The notes: generated from the sequence alone by a model not told the origin. A stretch of 64,000 nucleotides of DNA from Marchantia polymorpha subsp. ruderalis (GCA_037833965.1 AP031356.1:9632501-9696500); one strand, 5' to 3'; positions 1-11,074 are shown, counted from the stretch's first letter. A program made the numbers and translations.

Positions 1-743
1 GATGCTGGTGACTCTTCACTGAATTTTTATTGTTCCCATGAACTCAAGTGGTGAAGCTTCTGCTTTATTTGTTTAGATATCGGATTGAAAATATTTTTAA
101 GCAATATTTTGTGTGGGACAAATCTTTCTTATTTCATCTCAGAATGTTGGTTTTGTAACTCCGGATTATGTGGATTTGCACTAAGACTACATACTGCATT
201 CCTTTAACTTTCCACCAGGTCTGGAGTATTGTGACCAAGTGGCGTGCTGTTATAACACACTACGATGCAGAACTTAAGGAAACTCTCAAAACATTCCGTA
301 CACAATGTCGAGGACTTTTGATCGAAGGTTTTTCTCGTGAGGGTAGTGTCCGATGAAGGTTTGATCTACGAATGTCTTGTGGTAGTAGTGTTTATGAAAT
401 ATAATCAATTGTGTCTCGCGAATGTATCAATTCGTGCAAATTTGCTCACACCCAAGTAGACAAAAAAGATATAATGCAGGGTTCCCCTTCTGCGAGAAGA
501 GAGAGGAAAAATATCTGGCACATGGAGCTTCTACTGCGAAAGAAACTATCACTTCGGCTGCTGGCACTCCCTACATTCCAGTATATCTTGAGGTCATACT
601 CCTGGTGAAACATTCATTTGGATTATCCCTCACCCTCACCTGGAGTTACAGTTTGAGATAGCGTGTGACCATCATCAAATTGGAGGGGAACCGCAAATTA
701 AGGGGACTTTGTCAACCTTCATATGCCTATACTCATAACATTG
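1..743. other. Single-copy flank, AT-rich, with possible exon(s)
   Basis: This sequence does not resemble the repeated LTR units and has the AT-rich texture of plant introns and intergenic DNA. A pyrimidine-rich stretch ending in CCACCAG at 218 could be a splice acceptor. It precedes an open stretch, 219-356, that reads VWSIVTKWRAV and then a charged helical segment ending at a TGA. A second stretch around 480-720 also has a coding look in shifting frames, for example GTPYIPVYLEV in one frame and ELQFEIACDHH in another. That suggests a decayed or intron-broken gene. No family is recognised. The block ends at CATTG (739-743), the target duplication of LTR1. Confidence 0.3.
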
Positions 744-1704
744 TGTAATAACCCACTAAAGGCTAAAACTGCAATATAGTGGTAGAAAGGTCGAACCCAC
801 AGGGACAGAGGAACACACAGGGTACAAAGTGTCACGTTTTAACAGACTATTGAGGAGTTTGAATTCTCAGGCGACTATCACTCCCAGAAATACTGCAAGT
901 GTCCACTCGGAGCGCACTCGGAGGTCGCACAGTGCAGCGTAACACACACACACACACACCTGAAACTACAGAAACACAACCCAGAGATCCGTTAGGACCT
1001 CTACTTCAAGATTTCAGGGGGAAAGTCTCTCACGAGCACACTCGGCAAAGCTGCGGGCAGTGACTTCCAACTCCGGCTTTTACAACGCTTCCACTAGCTT
1101 GCTGCTAGCGTAGGAAACCCGGTTTGGACTGCCTACTTCGGATCGAAGTCACTCATACGCGGTGAACAACACTCTCAACTCACAAAACGCGCAGAGAACA
1201 CAGGTCCACACTGAAGGACTCACTGTGAAACATTCCAGTAACACAACAACAGTCTATTGAAGAGTTTGAATTCTCAGGCACTTGTCATTCCCAGAAATAC
1301 TACAGGGGTTACCCTCAAGGCACCAGCTGCAGCGTAACCTGAATTTACAACCAAGGCTTACACGAAGTAGCAAAACTTCACTTTGGCATTCAGGGGAAAA
1401 ATCCCAAGGAGTACAATCAGAAAGAAACACTCGAAGGTGTAGGGGCGAAACTGTTCAAGTATCTAACTAGTCACTGGCTCTGAGCATCGGCAGTCACCCG
1501 CAGGTGCAGTTCCGAACTACTCAAGTCTCTAACCAATGTACTAGCTCTGAACATTCGGCCGAAGGCCTTCAGCTACAAAATGCGGAACGCTAAGTTGTAA
1601 CTCCTCGTGCGTGGTGACAGAACTCAAGGACACAAACACGCAAAGGAAATGGGTTCCTGATCTGCACTTCTGATGGGAAAGAACCCCAGGCAAAACGCCT
1701 GGAA

Positions 1705-1714
1705 CTATTTTATA
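1705..1714 (-). promoter_or_regulatory. TATA box of LTR1
   Basis: TATAAAATAG reads on the minus strand 37 bp beyond the ORF stop and is followed by the hairpin CCAGGCGTTTTGCCTGG. It marks the likely U3/R transition. The same box occurs at the same place in every copy that retains this region. Confidence 0.7.
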
Positions 1715-1750
1715 CCTTCTAAGTCCTACCTAGCACTACACTGCACTACG

Positions 1751-4700
1751 CTACACGCCTGCACGGAACCACGCTACACTACACTCCGCGGAACCTGTAC
1801 TACGTCTCCTGCGCGGCCGACTGCCGCGCACTAACTCCCTACCCTGCCACTCTTCCGCTCGACTGCGCAGTCCCAACCGCTGCAACGCCGCGGACACCTC
1901 CCCCTCGAGGGCGGACATGGTATCCTGTGCCTTCGACAGAAAGGCCTCGAGCTTCTTCGCTACCTTCCGCCGACTCCTACTGTCGCCTGACAACAACCCG
2001 GCTGCGCGCAATTCAAACTCACGCAGTGTGAGTTTCTCCTGCGCCTTCACTTCCCAGTGGGCGTAGCCCTTGAGACAGTGGGCGACTCGCCTCGCCGCCT
2101 CCACCTTCGTGCGATCCGCCTCCTTCCTGCGATCCTCTTCAATTATCACTAATTGCGATTCGGCTTCAGCACGTTGCGCTCTCAATTCGCCACACTCTGA
2201 CTGCAACCTGCGGATTAACTCTTCATCCGCCTGCCGTGCGAGCTGACATTGTTCCAACAACCTCGTCTGTCGCACGAGCTCCTCTGACAAAATCCGATTC
2301 TGGGCCTGCTCAGAGTTGAGTGCTTCCTTGACCTTCACCTGCTCCTTGGTGAGCTCGCCCAGTTTTTCATCCTTCATCTTCTCGGTGTGCTTGTAGAACT
2401 TCTGATTAAGCTTGTACTGTCCCCACAAGCACTCATGCTTCTCCTTCAAGTCCCTCAACTCCTGGTCCACTCTAGCTAATAGCTTGCTGGTGTGGACTTT
2501 AGTGCGAGTCCGCCTGCGCACTAACTCGATGTAAGATCCCGGCTGGAGTGGGTCGGCGTATTTATCGACCTTGCGATCCAAGTACCGCAGCAACGGAATC
2601 ACCTGCTCAGAGAGCGCCGCTGCCGGCGCTCCAACAATTTCCTCCTCCTCCTCCTCGGTGTCTTCTGCTCCTGACATTTCTTCCGTGGAGCCTCCGTCGT
2701 CATCATCCGAGTGGAGAATTTCAGTCGCCATTGATTGCGTCGGCGACTGCCCCGAGTGGGGCTGCACGTCCTCGACGTGTGCTGCCTGCGAAGGCACGGC
2801 TGCAGCCTCGCTGCTCGTCGCCAAAATGTCTAAGGCGGAAGGCGAATGTATCCGAGCGGCATCCCCGTCGCTCGCTGGTTGATTGCCTACCGCATTCTCT
2901 CTGTCGCCGTCGTCCGTCGCCGAAGGCGATTGAGCGGAGGGTGGCTGCGCTGGGTTGGATTGCGCATCGCGCATCGAGATTTCATCCCGCGGACAGTCAC
3001 TCCGCTCCTCCGCCTGCTGCTCCCTTGATCGGTCTGTGGGGGCCGTGCCCGGCCCGTGCGCAGGCGCATTTGCCGGCGCCTTGTCCGCCGCAGGCGTAGC
3101 GCCGCGGACATCTATCGCCGAAGGCGACATGGCCGGGGGCCGCACGCCCGATGTTCCTTGGCCTATAGGCCCTACCGCCGAAGGCGCATCTATCGGCGGA
3201 CTTCCCGCCGATGGTGCGGCCTCCGCACGCTCTCTGCTCGTATCTCCTCGGCTCGAAGGCCCTGGCGCCGAAGGCGCAAATTGCGGCGCGTGGTGCGCCG
3301 GAGGGTCTGGCCCCGAGGGCCGGTGTCTCGTAGGCGGTTCTTCCGCCGGCTCCTTCCCCTTCCTACGTTGGAACGGGGGTGATTCTTGCCTGTGCACAGG
3401 CGGCACGTGTGGAGGTGTCCTGTGCACAGGCGACCTGTGCACAGGTGAGCGCCTGTGCACAGGCGGACTGCTCCTTCCCACGCGTAAGCGTAGATCCACG
3501 TCCACTTGTGTTCGCCGATCCGCGGAGGCTCGTCCGTCCGCGGAGGTTCGCCTGTGCGCAAACGGAACATCTGTCCGCATCGCACGTGGTAACTCCGGAG
3601 GCCCTTGGCCCGTAGGCGGCCTCTCTCCCGACGAGGTTGCAGCGTGGCCCGTTGCTCCTGCGGTCGTCCGCGCTTCCTCTCGCCTCTCTGGCGACGCACT
3701 TCCTATCTCCGTCGCAATCGTCGCCGTGTCTGCACTGTCAGCTGGTAACACCAGTCTGCGTGCCTTCTGCTTCGGCCGGCTGTATGGCTCGCACAGCGGC
3801 CGCGGTCGAACGGGAGCAGAGGGTTCTTGATGCTGCTCCTCTTCAGACTCTTCCCTCCATCGCCGCTTCCGCGGCACTCGCGCTGCAGGGGTGTGTCTCC
3901 CTTCGTCTCTCCGTCTTGATGGGGTAGAAGTCGGGGACTCCTCTGCGTCAGTATCGACCTCGTTCTCCCGCACATACTTCCCGGGATGGTCGATGGACAA
4001 TGGCTGAAAATGTTCAAGCTCCGCCGCTGTCAAACAATTCCGCTGTCGATAAAAATTGATGAGGAAAGGAGAAAGATGGTTTAGAGTTCCCCCCTTCTCC
4101 TCAAACGCGTGCTGTCGCATCACCCTGTGCAGGATGCTCGCCCAGTGAATTGGAGTTCCCTCGATGACGCACTCCACAAAAGAGACCTGCCACAATGTGA
4201 TGTAGCAGGCGCGGTGCGGCTGCAGTAATTGCATCAGCGCCGCGGACAAAGTCCGGCGAAATCGATCCTTGTAATCACGGGTCCTGTACCCATTCTTGGT
4301 AGACCTCCCGGTCTTGAACAGCTCCACAAATTGCGCCTCCTCTTGCTTGGTCACCTTGATGCTCTCACTGTCGAAAAGGAGATGCCCTGGCATGCCAGCA
4401 CATCTTCCCAACGCCTGCGCCCAATCTTGGACTGTCCACCGGTCAACATGCGGACGCAATCCGCGCGAGGGTGGTCCCTGTGGCTCTAGCCACTCGCGCA
4501 CCATATTCGCGCAGATGTAATTCCATCCCCATAGCAAGAAATCGAGCTTTCTTGCTATTAAGCGCTCCTCGAAAGCGCGCAGCCCGTTCTGCGGCAGGCG
4601 AAGTGGCACCATCCGCAATCTGCTCGGTCTCGTCATCGCGTTCCTGGGGTTCGCTCGCCCGCTCATTCTACTTCCGCACTGCCCGCGCTTCTTTCTCTCT

Positions 4701-4888
4701 CGGCAAACTCTAATCGCTCTCAATTCCAAATCACGCGCACTCACTTCTCCCTCAATCAACAAGAAATCTCCTGTGTGACGACGTCGAGAATGTTCCGCAG
4801 CCAGCAGATGGATGCGCGCAGCGCGCACAAGAGATTGGAATCGCGAATTCAAGAATGGGACGTTCTCCGCCGCCCGGTCGAAGGTCAT
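1751..4888 (-). CDS. LTR-encoded protein, 1045 aa, intact
   Basis: This is the uninterrupted ORF of LTR1, starting at an ATG in a good context (GCCGACCATGA). Function is unknown. Residues about 90-310 form a conserved globular region with LDFLLWGWN, ALGRCAG, YKDRFRR, IHWASIL and NHLSPFLI. Residues about 330-390 are basic (VPRKRRWREE, RPKQKARR) and look like nuclear-localisation signals. Residues about 400-710 are Pro/Ser/Ala/Arg-rich with PVHR and PSA repeats. An acidic patch (SDDDDGGS, then a Glu run) lies at about 720-750. A coiled coil rich in Glu, Leu and Gln follows at about 800-930, and the tail has LREFELRAAG, GDSRSRR and EDWQGRE. No DDE, RT, RNase H or zinc-knuckle signature is visible. 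It lies in U3, in the same sense as integrase. A gag-like or chromatin-binding accessory role is conceivable but unproven. Confidence 0.8.
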   Translation of the reverse strand: MTFDRAAENVPFLNSRFQSLVRAARIHLLAAEHSRRRHTGDFLLIEGEVSARDLELRAIRVCRERKKRGQCGSRMSGRANPRNAMTRPSRLRMVPLRLPQNGLRAFEERLIARKLDFLLWGWNYICANMVREWLEPQGPPSRGLRPHVDRWTVQDWAQALGRCAGMPGHLLFDSESIKVTKQEEAQFVELFKTGRSTKNGYRTRDYKDRFRRTLSAALMQLLQPHRACYITLWQVSFVECVIEGTPIHWASILHRVMRQHAFEEKGGTLNHLSPFLINFYRQRNCLTAAELEHFQPLSIDHPGKYVRENEVDTDAEESPTSTPSRRRDEGRHTPAARVPRKRRWREESEEEQHQEPSAPVRPRPLCEPYSRPKQKARRLVLPADSADTATIATEIGSASPERREEARTTAGATGHAATSSGERPPTGQGPPELPRAMRTDVPFAHRRTSADGRASADRRTQVDVDLRLRVGRSSPPVHRRSPVHRSPVHRTPPHVPPVHRQESPPFQRRKGKEPAEEPPTRHRPSGPDPPAHHAPQFAPSAPGPSSRGDTSRERAEAAPSAGSPPIDAPSAVGPIGQGTSGVRPPAMSPSAIDVRGATPAADKAPANAPAHGPGTAPTDRSREQQAEERSDCPRDEISMRDAQSNPAQPPSAQSPSATDDGDRENAVGNQPASDGDAARIHSPSALDILATSSEAAAVPSQAAHVEDVQPHSGQSPTQSMATEILHSDDDDGGSTEEMSGAEDTEEEEEEIVGAPAAALSEQVIPLLRYLDRKVDKYADPLQPGSYIELVRRRTRTKVHTSKLLARVDQELRDLKEKHECLWGQYKLNQKFYKHTEKMKDEKLGELTKEQVKVKEALNSEQAQNRILSEELVRQTRLLEQCQLARQADEELIRRLQSECGELRAQRAEAESQLVIIEEDRRKEADRTKVEAARRVAHCLKGYAHWEVKAQEKLTLREFELRAAGLLSGDSRSRRKVAKKLEAFLSKAQDTMSALEGEVSAALQRLGLRSRAEEWQGRELVRGSRPRRRRSTGSAECSVAWFRAGV

Positions 4889-6507
4889 GGTCGACTCTTG
4901 GTCGTGAAGAACGTCTCACTTGATGGCTGCGCCGGCTGTACGCTGGAACGGTCTTCGCTCTCACGCGCGGCTTCACGCTCCGCCGTCGTCGATTAAACTC
5001 TCACGCTCGAATTGGCGGATTTGAACTCCGCGAGCGTGTCACCCTGCGGACATGGGGGCGTAGCGCCGAAGGCGAGTTTTCCGCCTTGCGCGGTACACTT
5101 GTTCGTACCGCCCCTCGGCCAATCCCCCTCTGCCTTGACGCGTGTGTCCGCATGTCGGACAAAAGTTCAACTCCTGCCTGTGCGCAGGCAGGAGCCTCGG
5201 CGGATTCTCCGCCGGCGCGGAACTTGAACATCCTCCTGTGCACAGGCGTTCGCCTGTGCGCAGGTGAATTCCGTCCGCGGCGCTGCGCTGGCGCGGAAGG
5301 CGTTGACCGTGGTCAGCCGTCTCCGTCCAGTCTGTCCGTTCCTTGTCTCTCCGTCGGCGCTTCCGCCGCCGCAACTCCGTCCGTCCAAGAGCGCATCCAC
5401 CCGGGCCGTCCGCATGGTCCGTACCGATTGGATTACTCTGGCGGCTCTTCCGACGTACGCGGCGCTGCGCTGGCGCGGAAGGCGCCGTACACTTTCTACC
5501 TCACAAGGCGCATTTCTAGGGCCCAAGGCGGATTTTCCGCCGACGCCGAAGCGCCTGTGCACAGGCGTTTGCCTGTGCGTAGGCGGACTTCGCGCCTTCC
5601 CTAACCCTACTTCGCCTGTGCACAGGCGAACGCCTACGTCCGCGCATAGGACAAAACTTGATTCCTCCTTCCGCGTAGGCGGAATTCGCGCCGGTGGCGA
5701 ACTCCTTCCGCCGTAGGCGACCGCCTCCGTTTCTTCCAGTAGCGATAACTCCCTAAGTCCTCGTCCGTTCCAAGCGTTCTTGGGCTCGTTGGAATCAGCG
5801 CGTCGAGCTCTTTCCAACGGGATCCTAACTTGGTCAAGGCGCCCGAGGGTTGACCTAATTACGGGGGTTTCCCTACAGCCGCGGACGCAACCTCCGAAGG
5901 CGGGTTTTGCGCCTTGCGCCGTAGAGATCCTAACTGCGGAGCTCGCAGGGAGGGTGGTGCCTGTCCTTACTGCGGCGCCCCAAATCCCAGATTCTACAAG
6001 ATCCCTCGAGAATCCCCGCGATCTTCCGGATTCACTCTATTTTGATGTACCGAAGGCTATTTACAATGCTGCCAGGGTACAGTTTTCCAAAAATGTTTTA
6101 ATTTCCTCAAAATTGCCAAAAGTGGGGTACCACACATTGGTTAGTTGGTGCCACTCTTAGTAATGATTTTGACCTATATACACTTATGAAAAAGTCACAG
6201 TATTGTACGCTAACGGCGGTAAGTGATCATACCGATGAAAATTTAAATGGAAATAATACAGTTACGAGCGCCAAAACATCCCCTCTATTCAGATCGGGTG
6301 AACCATTTTGAGTTACAACATGAGATTTTAGATTATTTTTAAAAAAATAGTTATTAAGAGCTTTGCTGATTTTAAAAACCGCAGTATTGACATTGTATAA
6401 TGTTCACCAACAGTTTGTCTAAATTAATAGAATTTTTCCATCATGGGATAAAATATTGGATTTCTTTATACAAATCCATGTTATAGAATAGTGTAAATGG
6501 ATTTCAG

Positions 6508-6771
6508 GAACTGAAGGGAAGAGTTAGTGCTGAAGATGTGTATCATTGCCTTTTGAAAACTTCACATTTTTCAGAGGACTTGAATATACAGAAGTTGGAC
6601 TTGCATAAAGAAGCTCATTCAAGAGTATTACAGAAACTAGAACTTGTAACAAATGTGGAAGATCTGGATACAATATTATGTACTTCAAAACACGAGTACC
6701 AAAACCAAGAAGTATATAATTCATTTAGTGTCATTTCAGCGATCAATAGCCTTGTGGTGAAGATAAAATGA
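6508..6771 (+). CDS. Candidate 3'-terminal exon, unknown protein
   Basis: A plausible acceptor (GGATTTCAG, ending at 6507) is followed by 87 open codons and a TGA at 6769-6771. The product begins ELKGRVSAEDVYHCLL and continues as a mixed helical sequence with ordinary composition (LQKLELVTNVEDLDT). Its composition and AT-rich codon use differ from the GC-rich LTR ORFs, which suggests a host gene. LTR1 would lie in an intron if the open stretch at 219-356 belongs to the same gene, but that link is only inferred. The family is not recognised. Confidence 0.35.
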   Translation, partial: ELKGRVSAEDVYHCLLKTSHFSEDLNIQKLDLHKEAHSRVLQKLELVTNVEDLDTILCTSKHEYQNQEVYNSFSVISAINSLVVKIK

Positions 6772-7617
6772 CTAATTACGATCGTCTCGCTCTATATTTT
6801 TCCTATTTTTTGCGTGTGTTAAGGAGAAGCACTGACATTCGATTCTCAAAAGATTTAATAACGATGCATATTTTGGCAGTCATTCTACGTGGTTTTTTAG
6901 AGTCATCACGTACGTACAAGGTCAGTTTCCAGTTTTGCTCTGATTGCTCTGATTTCCAGTTTTGCCTGCACAACGAAGGTCGATTTTTGTGGACTCCACG
7001 TTTCATACCTTCATCACGTTTACGAATCTGATCGGGTTAAACGTTTGGGTTTCATTGTAACAAGCTCCTTCAAATTTATTAAGTAAGGCTCTACGCATAG
7101 CTATTCCAACTGTATTGGCTTGACTTTTTCGAAAAGGTGAAATAGCGAAACGACTATAAAGAAGACATATGTTTTAGATTCAAGTAGCAAAAAGTCTTCA
7201 CACAGTGTTCAAACTATCGAACTTTGCAAAAATGAACCTCCTCCCCCAGTTGAATTTTTACGTCCCACAACCGTTACCTTGAATGAAAAACAAAAAGTAC
7301 TCTACCACTACCAACTACTTCCTTAAATCACTCTTGATGCCAAGTAAATACTGTTTGAGGATTCTAAGAAGCATAAGTGTGTGATGTGTATACTTAGCCT
7401 CCAACTCGCCCTTGGATTCATCCAATCACTCTGGTTGATTTTAGTTGGTCACGCGGGTGTGAGATTTGAATTCAATTCTACCGTTTCTTGACCGTTGTCT
7501 CCGCGCGCTGACCGTTGATTTACATCCTTTCTCGCATAACGAATAAAAGGTTGGCAAAAGAAGACACCGTAAGGCAAGGAAGGCACGGACGGCACGGACT
7601 ATGGTTTCTGGAGAGGC

Positions 7618-7845
7618 AAAGAAGGCACGGAGAGCACTTCCCGAAAGCTCGGAGAGCTCTCTCGCAGCAATTATCAATTCCCCAGTACACTCCGTTTCCT
7701 TTCTCTTGTTTGTGTGGTTGATTGAGATTGGGAAAGAAGCACGGAGAGCATTTCCGGAAAGCTCGGGGAGCTCTCTCGCAGCAATTAGCAATTTCCCAGT
7801 ACACTCCGTTCTTTCTCTTGTTTGTGTGGGTGATTGAGATTGGGT
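7618..7845. repeat. Two-copy direct tandem repeat, about 114-bp unit
   Basis: Unit 1 (about 7618-7732) and unit 2 (about 7733-7845) both run from AAAGAAGGCACGGAGAGC (AAAGAAGCACGG in unit 2) through CTCTCTCGCAGCAATTA and CAGTACACTCCGTT to GATTGAGATTGGG, with a few substitutions and short indels. Short GGCACGGAC repeats precede them at 7580-7600. It may be part of a transcribed leader, because a splice-donor-like GTACGTGAG follows directly. Confidence 0.75.
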
Positions 7846-9017
7846 ACGTGAGCCACTCTTTCGTGGCTTTTCTGTCTTTCGTCTTCCAGATTGTTTTCTG
7901 GTTCGGGCTTGATGGACTTTTGGCCGGTGTAGTTGTTTCTTTTGCTATTCTTCTAGGCTGGGGTTGGCTTCTGCACTGCACGTCTGGTGATCTTTCGTCC
8001 GTTTTCATTTTGCTCTGTTGCTATTGCTTGTTGGGATTTGTCTCGCCTTGCTTCATTCTATTTTATTATTAGCGCTGTTTCGCAGTAAATCGAAATCATA
8101 TTGCAGTTTCTGCAGTTTTTAACCAAGAAGTCACAAAGAATGTTTTCTGCGAGTATAATGAAATGCGCTAGATGACTTGGTGTAATTGTGTCCCTGAGAT
8201 CCTTAATTGCGCTGAAAGAATTTGAGTGTGGTTTGGAACTTTCACCAGAGGGTAAGCTTCAGCAGATTAGCACTCTCTTGTGGTAAATGTTACAAACTAC
8301 AATCAAATTCCACAAGGATTTGCAAATCCTTGTGTTCATAGTTTTGAATGTTAATATGAACTCGCAAATATCTCGTGCAACCCTTAGATTGAGTAACTTC
8401 ACGGTTATATTCTCCGCTCCTCATCATATTCTTTTCTCATTCAAAGACAACCATCAATTCTCGAATCCTAGTCTTGATCATAACATTCACTTTTGCAAGA
8501 AATAATATTACTCATTGTTCTGTGGTGTGGCATTTATTTGCGACAAGTCTCAGCTTATTCCATCTAATCGTTTAGTTTCATCTTCTACTATTTGTAGGTA
8601 TGTCACCCTTGTACATATTCAGATATAATCATTGTTTCACGGGAGGAGTAGCGTCTTCCAATGCCAGAGTAATTTTTAAATTTAGGGTTTTACAATTTCA
8701 TGAATTTGTTCAAACAAAATTTTGAATCAAAAAACTTTAACCTGGATTTGGAAGACAATTACCCTCAAAACATTAGATTGCAAAAATCTCAATCACTTTC
8801 ATTCTTAATGGTTTGAATTTCGTTTGCAAAATCTGGGAGATTTTGACATCTAATAATAATCCCTGAGTCGTTGAAACTACTGCTCATTCACTCCGAATTA
8901 CAAGAAACGTGGTGAGTATATATTCCAAAAAATTTACACTGTGTGGGGGCAAGAATGATTTTAAAGACTCTTCAATCTTTCGAGTTCTGGCGTCTTTGTT
9001 CTTTAATCGCGCACATG

Positions 9018-9889
9018 TGTAATAACCCACCAAAGGCTAAAACTGCAATATAGTGGTAGAAAGGTCGAACCCACAGGTATAGAGGCAACACACAAAATAC
9101 AAAGTGTCACATTTAACAGACTATTGAAGAGTTTGAATTCTCAGGCAACTGTCACTCCCAGAAATACAGCAAGTGTTCACTCGGAGCTCACTCAGAGGTC
9201 GCATAATGCAGCGTAGTTCACTCAACACGCACACACACACACACCTGAAACTATAGAAACACAACCCAGAGTTCGGTTAGGACCTCCACTTAAGATTTCA
9301 GGGGGAAAGTCTCTCGCGAATACACTCAGCAGATCTGCGGGTAGTGACTCTCAACTTCTGCTTTTACAACCCTTCCACTAGTTTCTGCTAGCACAGGGAA
9401 CCCGGATTGGACTTCCTACTTCGGATCGAAGTCATTCACACGCGGTGAACAACACACTCAATTCACAAAACGCGCAGAGAACACAGGTCCGAACTGAGAG
9501 GCTCAACTGAGAAACGATCCACTAGCACACCATAATAGTCTATTGAAGAGTTTGAATTCTTAGGCACTTGTCATTCCCAGAAATACTACAGGGGTTGCCC
9601 TGAAGGCACCTGCTGCAGCATAACCTGAATTACAACCAAGGCTCACTCGAAGTAACAAAACTTCACTTTGGCATTCAGGGGAAACATCCCGAAGGAGTAC
9701 AATCAGGAACAATCACTCGAAAGTGTAAGGGGGAAACTGTTCAAGTATCTAACTAGTAATTAGCTCTGAGCATCGGCAATCACCCGCAAGTGTAGATCCG
9801 AACTACTCAAGTCTCTAACTAGTGTACTAGCTCTGAACATTCGGCCGAAGGCCTTCAGCTACAAAATGTGGATCGCCAAGTTGTAGCTC
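9018..9889 (-). mobile_element. LTR B: R-U5 end, interrupted by A
   Basis: This is the 3' portion of a minus-strand LTR. It starts TGTAATAACCCACC at 9018 and contains the CA microsatellite (about 9231-9243) and both copies of the internal U5 duplication. It is cut at AGCTC (9885-9889) by LTR A. Its CCACC variant and shared substitutions group it with A rather than with LTR1. The rest of B, including TATA, ORF and U3, is not in the window and should resume with AGCTC somewhere to the right of 64000. Confidence 0.75.
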
Positions 9890-10383
9890 TGTAATAACCC
9901 ACCAAAGGCTAAAACTGCAATATAGTGGTGTGGTAACCCACTTTTTGTTTTTCGCCGGAACTAAAACATTTTTGATTAGTAAGTACCGTGGTAGCAGTTG
10001 TAAATAGTAATCAGTACGCACAGCCAGATTAAAAAGAGGATCGAGGACAGTCAAGGGGTTTTGGGCTTAGGCCACAGTGGAACGCTTGGAATGGAACGGG
10101 CGGTTCACGCTGCAGGACTCGCTTCGAGCACCTTCGGCGGTAGATCACTCATAACTTCCTCAATTCTTAACGCCTTGAGTTACTTAGGGTCTCGTTGGAA
10201 AGAACTTAACGCGCTCGTTCTAACGAGCCCAAGAACGCTTGGAACGGATGAGGACTCAGGGAGTTGTGACTGTCGGAAGATGCGAAGGAGAACGCCTACG
10301 GATAGGCGGAAGGAGTTCGTCGTCAGCAGAATATCCACCTTCGGCCCTAGATGTTCGCCTTCCGCGACGGAGGTCTTCGGATC

Positions 10384-10733
10384 AACTTCAAGTCGGCAAA
10401 CTCGGAGTTGGAGAACTCGGGGTCGGCGAACTCGAGGTCGGAGAACTCGGAGTGGGCAAACTTGAGGTCGGCGAACTCGAGGTCAAAGAACTTCAAGTCG
10501 GCAAACTCGGAGTCGGCAAACTTGAGGTCGGCGAACTCGAGGTCGGCGAACTTCAAGTGAGCAAACTCGGAGTCGGCAAACTTGAGGTCGGCGAACTCGA
10601 GGTCAAAGAACTTCAAGTCAGCAAACTCGGAGTCGGCAAACTTGAGGTCGGCAAACTCGAGGTCGGCGAACTTCAAGTCAGCAAACTCGGAGTCGGCAAA
10701 CTTGAGGTCAGAGAACTCGGAGTCGGCGAAACA
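10384..10733. repeat. 15-bp minisatellite with 60/120-bp higher order
   Basis: Tandem units of the type GGCGAACTCGAGGTC alternate with variants (CGGAGT, TTGAGG, TTCAAG) in a fixed order of about 60 bp. GGTCGGCG and GGTCAAAG alternate between successive blocks, giving a 120-bp higher-order period. Because the unit is a multiple of three, both strands stay open. The minus strand reads a five-residue repeat FADLK/FADSE/FADLE from about 10347 to 10808. A shorter array of the same unit lies at 10993-11074. Confidence 0.85.
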
Positions 10734-10992
10734 TCGTGCGGGCGCCTTCGGCGATAACAGATAACAAGCCTTCGACAGTGTGCCTTCGGCGAAGGATAAA
10801 ACCGGCATAACTCTTTCAACTCGTAACGGTTTGACTCATTTAGGGTCTTGTTAGAAAGAGCTCGACGCGCTCGTTCCAACGAGCCCAAGAACTCTTGAAA
10901 CCGATCAAGGATCTGTGAGTTATGGGTGTCGGGAGTGACTGTTACAAATAGGCAAAGGTGCGGAAGTGCGTCTTCGGCGGTCAACGCCTTCG

Positions 10993-11074
10993 GAGAACTC
11001 GGAGTCGGCGAACTTGAGGTCGGCGAACTCGAGGTCGGCGAACTTCAAGTCGGCAAACTCGGAGTCGGCAAACC
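10993..11074. repeat. Second short array of the same 15-bp unit
   Basis: About five units with the same order of variants as the main array in J. About 260 bp of U3-like sequence separates the two arrays. That spacer contains a second copy of the GTTRGAA...TTCCAAC motif, so a segment containing both motif and array was probably duplicated. Confidence 0.75.

Larger units (their letters stand above)
744..6134 (-). mobile_element. LTR1: complete 5.4-kb solo LTR
   Basis: This is a complete unit of 5391 bp on the minus strand. Its 5' end (TGTGGTACCCC) lies at 6134 and its 3' end (GGGTTATTACA) at 744. It is flanked by the perfect 5-bp duplication CATTG at 739-743 and 6135-6139. TG...CA ends, a 5-bp duplication, a short imperfect terminal inverted repeat and the absence of internal direct terminal repeats fit a solo LTR. 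Order in its own orientation: 5' U3 (6134-4889), ORF (4888-1751), TATA box (1714-1705), R-U5 with a duplicated segment and a CA/GT microsatellite near 940-960. It is the only copy inserted into single-copy DNA, possibly inside an intron. Confidence 0.85.
6135..9017. other. Single-copy AT-rich region between LTR1 and LTR B
   Basis: Non-repetitive DNA starting with the second CATTG duplication and ending with ACATG (9013-9017), the left half of the target duplication predicted for LTR B. It contains a candidate terminal exon (6508-6771) and a tandem duplication (7618-7845). A sequence resembling a splice donor (GGTACGTGAG) follows the duplication. The rest (about 6780-7500 and 7860-9000) shows only short open stretches and homopolymer-rich intron-like DNA. 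No RNA gene or known protein was recognised. Confidence 0.5.

Noticed and set aside
780..805. tRNA-like or Pol III B-box (GGTCGAACCC) near the LTR 3' end
   Set aside because: One base short of the B-box consensus, with no convincing A-box spacing or cloverleaf. It is simply the conserved U5 terminus.
5150..5650. Spaced palindromes as a CRISPR-like array
   Set aside because: Repeat spacing is irregular, units are self-palindromic and occur inside coding sequence, and the context is eukaryotic.
5100..5700. Short open frames in U3 rich in CAQA and PVRRRT repeats
   Set aside because: They come from the CGCCTGTGCACAGGCG palindromes, which stay open in several frames. No conserved start or composition was seen.
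7840..8075. Hydrophobic open stretch (LSFVFQIVFWFGLDG) as a membrane protein gene
   Set aside because: It starts inside the tandem duplication, is short, and is T-rich sequence that gives hydrophobic codons. No start context or homologous copy was seen.
9890..9928. Isolated 39-bp LTR end as an independent solo fragment
   Set aside because: It joins perfectly to 12302 once J and one AGTGG are removed, so it is the tip of A.
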